Program-made: the position numbers and the translations under genes
From: JAUREX01 sp964472135
GTDB lineage: Bacteria > Pseudomonadota > Alphaproteobacteria > Rhodobacterales > Rhodobacteraceae
Length of the DNA: 12,457 nucleotides
Assembly: GCA_964472135.1 (NCBI GenBank)
Contig: CAYYJB010000063.1
Coordinates: 1 to 12,457 of the forward strand
Direction of reading: 5' to 3'
The notes under the pieces: generated by a model
What the model saw: only the letters and a program-made list of their open reading frames with translations
Told to the model about the DNA's origin: nothing
Databases searched by the model: none
Shown: positions 5,290 through 12,457 of the stretch, piece by piece
Numbering within the stretch: position 1 is the stretch's first letter
Layout of the letters: the number at the start of each line of letters is the position of its first letter

Positions 5290-5670
5290 ATGGCTGATCT
5301 GAACAAACTCGCCGAAGAGATCGTGGGCCTCACGCTGCTGCAGGCGCAGGAACTCAAGCAGATCCTCAAGGACAAGTACGGCATCGAGCCCGCCGCCGGC
5401 GGCGCGGTGATGATGGCCGGCCCCGCCACGGCGGCGGCCGCTGCCCCGGCCGAAGAGGAAAAGACCGAATTCGACGTCGTCCTCGTCGAAGCGGGCGCCA
5501 ACAAGATCAACGTCATCAAGGAAGTCCGCACGATCACGGGCCTTGGCCTCAAGGAAGCCAAGGACCTCGTCGAGGCGGGCGGCAAGGTCAAGGAAGCGGC
5601 CAACAAGGCCGATGCCGAGGCCATCAAGAAAAAGCTCGAGGAAGCCGGCGCGAAGGTCGAGCTGAAGTGA
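5290..5670 (+). CDS. rplL: 50S ribosomal protein L7/L12
   Basis: A 126-aa acidic stalk protein, present in several copies per ribosome, that recruits and activates the translational GTPases. The N-terminal dimerisation helices span about 2-33 (DLNKLAEEIVGLTLLQAQEL at 3-22). An alanine/proline-rich hinge runs about 35-55. The globular C-terminal domain spans about 58-126, with the factor-binding KINVIKEVRTITGLGLKEAK (72-91) and the end EEAGAKVELK (117-126). The ATG is preceded only by TGGAAC (a GGA at 5279-5281) in an A-rich context, a weak Shine-Dalgarno for so abundant a protein. Coupling to rplJ or an open A-rich leader may compensate. Confidence 0.98.
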   Translation: MADLNKLAEEIVGLTLLQAQELKQILKDKYGIEPAAGGAVMMAGPATAAAAAPAEEEKTEFDVVLVEAGANKINVIKEVRTITGLGLKEAKDLVEAGGKVKEAANKADAEAIKKKLEEAGAKVELK

Positions 5671-5677
5671 GCCATCG

Positions 5678-5709
5678 CCCCGGACGGCGCGCAGGCGCCG
5701 CGTCCGGGG
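5678..5709 (+). terminator. Strong hairpin just after rplL (attenuator/processing candidate)
   Basis: CCCCGGACG (5678-5686) is perfectly complementary to CGTCCGGGG (5701-5709). Inside, GCGC pairs with GCGC around a GCAG loop, leaving a 2-nt bulge, for 13 pairs in all. It begins 7 nt after the rplL stop. No T-tract follows, so complete termination is unlikely. Partial attenuation, RNase cleavage or 3'-end protection fit better, as in the E. coli rplL-rpoB spacer. Confidence 0.45.
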
Positions 5710-5720
5710 GCAGAGACACG

Positions 5721-5750
5721 GGGCCGGGCGCGCGATCGCGTGCCCGGCCC
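5721..5750 (+). other. 13-bp hairpin with GATC loop in the rplL-rpoB spacer
   Basis: GGGCCGGGC (5721-5729) pairs with GCCCGGCCC (5742-5750), and four more pairs (one G-U) lead to a GATC loop (5734-5737). It is one of the longest uninterrupted stems in the window and is followed by a smaller one (GCCGC 5753-5757 with GCGGC 5762-5766). A long double-stranded stem here could be an RNase III target, as in the E. coli spacer. No T-tract follows. Confidence 0.45.
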
Positions 5751-5776
5751 GCGCCGCCTTCGCGGCCTTGGCCCGC

Positions 5777-5800
5777 AAGCCGCCCCCGACGGGGCGGTTT
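5777..5800 (+). terminator. Terminator-like hairpin ending in TTT, rplL-rpoB spacer
   Basis: AAGCCGCCCC (5777-5786) pairs with GGGGCGGTTT (5791-5800) through 10 pairs (one G-U) around a CGAC loop. The A/U pairs at the base and three T residues give it the most terminator-like shape in this spacer. The tract is very short and rpoB must be read through it, so attenuation is the most that can be argued. Confidence 0.35.
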
Positions 5801-5824
5801 CCGGGGAAAGGTCGGGGTTCGGGC

Positions 5825-5846
5825 GCCGGTCGAAGGGACGACCGGC
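5825..5846 (+). other. Hairpin in the rplL-rpoB spacer
   Basis: GCCGGTCG (5825-5832) pairs perfectly with CGACCGGC (5839-5846) around an AAGGGA loop. This loop and the nearby AAAGG of the rpoB Shine-Dalgarno are the purine-rich spots of the spacer. Confidence 0.4.
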
Positions 5847-5870
5847 AGGAATTGAACCCTCTGCCCAGTC

Positions 5871-5911
5871 GCACGCCGCGCGTGCGCCCGGACCGCGTCC
5901 CGGCGGTCCGG
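5871..5911 (+). other. Two adjacent hairpins upstream of rpoB
   Basis: GCACGC (5871-5876) pairs with GCGTGC (5880-5885) around CGC. CCGGACCGC (5888-5896) pairs perfectly with GCGGTCCGG (5903-5911) around GTCCCG. The second ends 32 nt before the rpoB start, leaving the Shine-Dalgarno at 5927-5934 unpaired. Confidence 0.4.
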
Positions 5912-5942
5912 CGCAGCGCACAGACGAAAGGTGACCACCACA

Positions 5943-8900
5943 ATGGCTCAGGCATATGTCGGCCAGCGGCGCATCCGCCGCTATTTCGGCAAGATCCGCG
6001 AAGTCCTCGAGATGCCGAACCTCATCGAGGTTCAGAAATCCTCGTACGATCTCTTTCTCGACTCGGGCGAGGGCGATGCCCCGCGCGACGGCGAGGGGAT
6101 CCAGGGCGTCTTCCAGTCGGTTTTCCCGATCAAGGACTTCAACGATCAGGCGGTGCTCGAATTCGTGAAATACGAGCTCGAGAAGCCGAAATACGACGTC
6201 GACGAATGCATGAATCGCGACATGACCTATGCCGCGCCCCTGAAGGTGACGCTGCGGCTGATCGTGTTCGATGTGAACGCCGACACCGGCACCCGCTCGG
6301 TCAAGGACATCAAGGAACAGGATGTCTACATGGGCGACATGCCGCTCATGACCTCGAACGGCACCTTTGTCATCAACGGCACCGAGCGCGTCGTCGTGAG
6401 CCAGATGCACCGCAGCCCGGGCGTCTTCTTCGACCACGACAAGGGCAAGACCCATTCCTCGGGCAAGCTGCTGTTCGCCTGCCGGATCATCCCCTATCGC
6501 GGATCGTGGCTCGATTTCGAGTTCGACGCCAAGGACCTCGTGTTCGCCCGCATCGACCGTCGCCGCAAGCTGCCGGTGACGACGCTGCTCTATGCCCTCG
6601 GCATGGATCAGGACGCGATCATGGCGTCCTATTACGACACGGTCACCTACCGGCTCGAGAAGGGCAAGGGCTGGGTCACCAAGTTCTTCCCCGAGCGCGT
6701 GCGCGGCACGCGCCCGCCGTATGATCTGGTCGATGCCGCGACCGGCGAGGTGATCTGCAAGGCCGGCGACAAGATGACGCCGCGCATGGTCAAGAAGCTG
6801 ATGGACGAGGGCAAGGTGCGCGAACTCCTCGTGCCCCACGACCGCATCCTCGGCCGCTTCGTCGCCCGCGACATCATCAACGAGCAGACGGGCGAGATCT
6901 GGGCCGAGGCCGGCGACGAGCTGACCGAAGAGCGCGACCGCGACGGCGGCGTGAAGGGCGGCACCCTCAAGACGCTCCTCGACAACGGGATCACCGAGAT
7001 CCCGGTTCTCGACATCGACGGCATCAACGTCGGCCCCTACATCCGCAACACGATGCACGCCGACAAGAACCTCAACCGCGACACGGCGCTGCTCGACATC
7101 TACCGCGTGATGCGCCCGGGCGAGCCCCCGACGCTCGACGCGGCGGCGACGCTCTTCGATGCGCTCTTCTTCGACAGCGAGCGCTATGATCTCTCGGCCG
7201 TGGGCCGGGTCAAGATGAACATGCGGCTCGATCTCGACGCGCCCGACACCCACCGCACGCTGCGGCGCGAGGACATCATCGCCTGCATCAAGGCGCTGGT
7301 GGAGCTGCGCGACGGCAAGGGCGAGATCGACGACATCGACCACCTCGGCAACCGCCGCGTGCGCTCGGTCGGCGAGCTGATGGAGAACCAGTATCGCGTC
7401 GGCCTTCTGCGGATGGAGCGCGCGATCAAGGAACGCATGTCCTCGGTCGAGATCGACACGATCATGCCGCAGGACCTCATCAACGCCAAGCCGGCGGCGG
7501 CGGCGGTGCGCGAGTTCTTCGGCTCGTCCCAGCTCTCGCAGTTCATGGACCAGACCAACCCGCTCTCGGAAGTCACCCACAAGCGGCGCCTCTCGGCGCT
7601 CGGGCCGGGCGGCCTCACGCGCGAGCGGGCGGGCTTCGAGGTGCGCGACGTCCACCCCACCCATTACGGCCGGATGTGCCCGATCGAGACGCCCGAAGGG
7701 CAGAACATCGGCCTCATCAACTCGCTCGCGACATTCGCGCGGGTGAACAAGTACGGCTTCATCGAGACCCCCTATCGCAAGGTCATCGACGGCAAGGTGA
7801 CGGATGAGGTCGTCTATCTCTCGGCAACCGAAGAGATGCGCCACACCGTCGCGCAGGCCAACGCCCAGCTCGACGCCGAGGGCGGCTTCGTGAGCGACCT
7901 CGTCTCGACCCGCAAGGGCGGCGAGTTCATGCTCAACCCCTCCGACGCGGTCGACCTCATCGACGTCAGCCCCAAGCAGCTCGTCTCCGTCGCGGCCTCG
8001 CTGATCCCGTTCCTCGAGAACGACGACGCCAACCGCGCGCTGATGGGGTCGAACATGCAGCGCCAGGCGGTGCCGCTCCTGCAATCCGATGCCCCGTTTG
8101 TCGGCACCGGCATCGAGGCGGTGGTGGCGCGCGACTCGGGTGCCGCCATCATGGCGCGGCGCGCGGGCGTGATCGATCAGGTCGACGCGACCCGCATCGT
8201 CGTGCGGGCAACCGAGATGCTCGCGCCCGGCGAGCCGGGGGTCGACATCTACCGGCTGCGCAAGTTCAAGCGATCGAACCAGTCCTCCTGCATCAACCAG
8301 CGCCCGCTCATCACCGTGGGCCAGCAGGTCGCGCGCGGACAGGTCATCGCCGACGGCCCCTGCACCGACATGGGCGAGCTCGCGCTCGGCCGCAACGTGG
8401 TCGTGGCCTTCATGCCGTGGAACGGCTACAACTACGAGGACTCGATCCTCATCTCCGAGCGCATCCTGCGCGACGACGTCTTCACCTCGATCCACATCGA
8501 GGAATACGAGGTCGCCGCCCGCGATACCAAGCTCGGGCCCGAAGAGATCACCCGCGACATCCCGAACGTGGGCGAAGAGGCGCTGCGCAACCTCGACGAG
8601 GCGGGCATCGTCTATATCGGCGCCGAGGTGCAGCCGGGCGACATCCTCGTGGGCAAGATCACGCCCAAGGGCGAAAGCCCGATGACGCCCGAAGAGAAGC
8701 TCCTGCGCGCGATCTTCGGCGAAAAGGCGTCGGACGTGCGCGACACCTCGCTGCGGCTGCCGCCCGGGGCCTATGGCACCGTCGTCGAGGTGCGCGTCTT
8801 CAACCGCCACGGCGTCGACAAGGACGAGCGCGCGCTCCAGATCGAGCGCGAGGAGATCGAGAGCCTCGCGCGCGACCGCGACGACGAACTCGCGATCCTA

Positions 8901-10079
8901 GAGCGCAACTTCTACGCGCGTCTGAAGTCGCTCATCCTCGGCCGCGTCGCGATCAAGGGGCCGAAGGGCGTCAAGGCGGGCTCGGAGATCACCGAGGAGC
9001 TGCTCGGCAGCCTCTCGCGCGGGCAGTGGTGGCAGCTCGCACTCGGCGACGATGCCGAGGCCAAGGAGGTCGAGGCGCTGCACGACCAGTTCGAGGCGCA
9101 GAAGCGCGCGCTCGAGAACCGCTTCGAGGACAAGGTCGAGAAGGTCCGCCGCGGCGACGACCTGCCGCCCGGCGTCATGAAGATGGTCAAGGTCTTCGTC
9201 GCGGTGAAGCGCAAGCTGCAACCGGGCGACAAGATGGCCGGCCGCCACGGCAACAAGGGCGTCGTCTCGAAGGTCGTGCCGGTCGAGGACATGCCCTTCC
9301 TCGCCGATGGCACCTCGGTCGATCTCGTGCTCAACCCGCTCGGCGTGCCGAGCCGGATGAACGTGGGCCAGATCCTCGAGACGCACATGGGCTGGGCGGC
9401 GCGCGGCCTCGGCATCCGCATCGACGAGGCGCTCGCCGAATACCGCCGCAAGGGCGACATGCGCCCCGTGCGCGAGGCCGTCCGCCACGCCTATGGCGAC
9501 GAGACCTATGAGGAATCCTTCGCCGGGCTTTCGGACGAGGATCTGGTCGCGAGCGCCGCGACCGTCACGCGCGGCGTGCCGATCGCGACCCCGGTCTTCG
9601 ACGGGGCGAAGGAGGCGGACGTCAATGACGCGCTCATGCGCGCGGGCTTTGATGTCAGCGGCCAGAGCCAGGTCTATGACGGCCGCACGGGCGAGGCCTT
9701 CGCCCGCCCCGTGACCGTCGGGGTGAAGTACATGCTCAAGCTCCACCACCTCGTGGACGACAAGCTGCACGCCCGCTCGACCGGGCCCTACAGCCTCGTC
9801 ACGCAGCAACCGCTGGGCGGCAAGGCCCAGTTCGGCGGCCAGCGTCTGGGCGAGATGGAGGTCTGGGCGCTCGAGGCCTACGGCGCGGCCTACACGCTGC
9901 AGGAGATGCTGACCGTCAAGTCCGACGATGTCGCGGGCCGCACCAAGGTCTACGAATCGATCGTCAAGGGCGAGGACAACTTCGAGGCGGGCGTGCCCGA
10001 GAGCTTCAACGTCCTCGTCAAGGAAGTCCGCGGCCTCGGCCTGAACATGGAGCTTCTGGATGCGGAGGGCGAGGACTGA
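5943..10079 (+). CDS. rpoB: DNA-directed RNA polymerase subunit beta
   Basis: 1378 aa (E. coli 1342), the beta subunit of the core polymerase, which forms one pincer and much of the active-site wall. ATG 5943 is preferred over the in-frame GTG 5931 because AAAGGTGA (5927-5934) serves as its Shine-Dalgarno and overlaps that GTG; the family begins MAQ-type. Recognisable blocks are the N-terminal YFGKIREVLEMPNLIEVQ, the rifampicin region FFGSSQLSQFMDQTNPLSE (525-543), the ETPEGQNIGLINSL block, GYNYEDSILISERI, and GDKMAGRHGNKG (1095-1106) with the active-site lysines K1097 and K1105 (E. coli K1065/K1073). The C-terminal block includes GGKAQFGGQRLGEMEVWALE. D536, H546 and S551 (E. coli 516, 526, 531) are the rifampicin-sensitive residues. 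rpoC starts 51 bp later. Confidence 0.99.
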   Translation: MAQAYVGQRRIRRYFGKIREVLEMPNLIEVQKSSYDLFLDSGEGDAPRDGEGIQGVFQSVFPIKDFNDQAVLEFVKYELEKPKYDVDECMNRDMTYAAPLKVTLRLIVFDVNADTGTRSVKDIKEQDVYMGDMPLMTSNGTFVINGTERVVVSQMHRSPGVFFDHDKGKTHSSGKLLFACRIIPYRGSWLDFEFDAKDLVFARIDRRRKLPVTTLLYALGMDQDAIMASYYDTVTYRLEKGKGWVTKFFPERVRGTRPPYDLVDAATGEVICKAGDKMTPRMVKKLMDEGKVRELLVPHDRILGRFVARDIINEQTGEIWAEAGDELTEERDRDGGVKGGTLKTLLDNGITEIPVLDIDGINVGPYIRNTMHADKNLNRDTALLDIYRVMRPGEPPTLDAAATLFDALFFDSERYDLSAVGRVKMNMRLDLDAPDTHRTLRREDIIACIKALVELRDGKGEIDDIDHLGNRRVRSVGELMENQYRVGLLRMERAIKERMSSVEIDTIMPQDLINAKPAAAAVREFFGSSQLSQFMDQTNPLSEVTHKRRLSALGPGGLTRERAGFEVRDVHPTHYGRMCPIETPEGQNIGLINSLATFARVNKYGFIETPYRKVIDGKVTDEVVYLSATEEMRHTVAQANAQLDAEGGFVSDLVSTRKGGEFMLNPSDAVDLIDVSPKQLVSVAASLIPFLENDDANRALMGSNMQRQAVPLLQSDAPFVGTGIEAVVARDSGAAIMARRAGVIDQVDATRIVVRATEMLAPGEPGVDIYRLRKFKRSNQSSCINQRPLITVGQQVARGQVIADGPCTDMGELALGRNVVVAFMPWNGYNYEDSILISERILRDDVFTSIHIEEYEVAARDTKLGPEEITRDIPNVGEEALRNLDEAGIVYIGAEVQPGDILVGKITPKGESPMTPEEKLLRAIFGEKASDVRDTSLRLPPGAYGTVVEVRVFNRHGVDKDERALQIEREEIESLARDRDDELAILERNFYARLKSLILGRVAIKGPKGVKAGSEITEELLGSLSRGQWWQLALGDDAEAKEVEALHDQFEAQKRALENRFEDKVEKVRRGDDLPPGVMKMVKVFVAVKRKLQPGDKMAGRHGNKGVVSKVVPVEDMPFLADGTSVDLVLNPLGVPSRMNVGQILETHMGWAARGLGIRIDEALAEYRRKGDMRPVREAVRHAYGDETYEESFAGLSDEDLVASAATVTRGVPIATPVFDGAKEADVNDALMRAGFDVSGQSQVYDGRTGEAFARPVTVGVKYMLKLHHLVDDKLHARSTGPYSLVTQQPLGGKAQFGGQRLGEMEVWALEAYGAAYTLQEMLTVKSDDVAGRTKVYESIVKGEDNFEAGVPESFNVLVKEVRGLGLNMELLDAEGED

Positions 10080-10130
10080 CCCCCGGTCGGTCCCGCCCTG
10101 CCCCGCAACCCCGGAACATAGGATGACCCG

Positions 10131-12457
<2,327 letters not shown>

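Noticed and set aside
5840..5861. Minus-strand GGGTTCAATTCC resembling a tRNA T-arm
   Set aside because: The flanking stem pairs in only about 4 of 5 positions, and there is no acceptor stem, anticodon arm or CCA in the right places. The region is better explained by rpoB leader hairpins.
5931..5942. GTG start for rpoB adding MTTT
   Set aside because: The GTG lies within the Shine-Dalgarno AAAGGTGA that serves ATG 5943 with normal spacing.
5175..8810. A 1211-codon open frame on the minus strand across rplL and rpoB
   Set aside because: It is antisense to highly conserved rplL and rpoB codons. The product is a low-complexity D/H/R/V/L mix with no recognisable domain, the usual shadow of a GC-rich gene with G/C third positions.

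Overview
The window is a high-GC, densely coded chromosomal segment. It most likely comes from an alphaproteobacterium of the Rhodobacterales (Rhodobacter/Paracoccus/Rhodovulum type). The grounds are the very strong G/C preference at third codon positions, a ferredoxin-NADP reductase ending in AFVGDGI as in the Rhodobacter-type enzyme, and the general character of the ribosomal and RNA polymerase proteins. The exact genus cannot be read from the sequence. This is core housekeeping DNA. I see no mobile element, CRISPR array, phage gene, defence system, rRNA or tRNA.

Layout. (1) Positions 1-466, minus strand: an Lrp/AsnC-family regulator, complete except for its last few residues, which run off the left edge. 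(2) 467-719: a 253-bp divergent intergenic region with a T-rich stretch resembling an Lrp box and a 12-bp G-rich tandem repeat that could form a G-quadruplex. (3) 720-1550: ferredoxin-NADP(+) reductase with a TTG start. (4) 1632-2171: infC (initiation factor IF-3), readable in full only from an ATC start codon placed just after a good Shine-Dalgarno sequence. (5) 2289-12457: the classic transcription/translation cluster secE-nusG-rplK-rplA-rplJ-rplL-rpoB-rpoC, all on the plus strand, with rpoC cut by the right edge inside the bridge-helix region.

The genes form one expression machine. SecE is the essential small subunit of the SecYEG translocon. NusG is the transcription elongation and transcription-translation coupling factor. 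L11, L1, L10 and L7/L12 build the two mobile stalks of the 50S subunit. RpoB and RpoC form the RNA polymerase catalytic core. IF-3 sits immediately upstream. The non-coding spacers are informative. The rplK leader (3189-3230) looks like a mimic of the 23S rRNA L1-binding site, the expected autoregulatory target of L1. The rplA-rplJ spacer (4434-4690) and the rplL-rpoB spacer (5671-5942) each carry a series of strong hairpins where other bacteria have L10 autoregulation and a partial attenuator/processing site.

No gap exceeds 300 bp. The largest are rplL-rpoB (272 bp), rplA-rplJ (257 bp) and lrp-fpr (253 bp), each described below. I do not see a previously undescribed system. The points most worth checking are the non-canonical IF-3 start, the L1-site mimic, the G-rich repeat upstream of the reductase, and the hairpin arrays.
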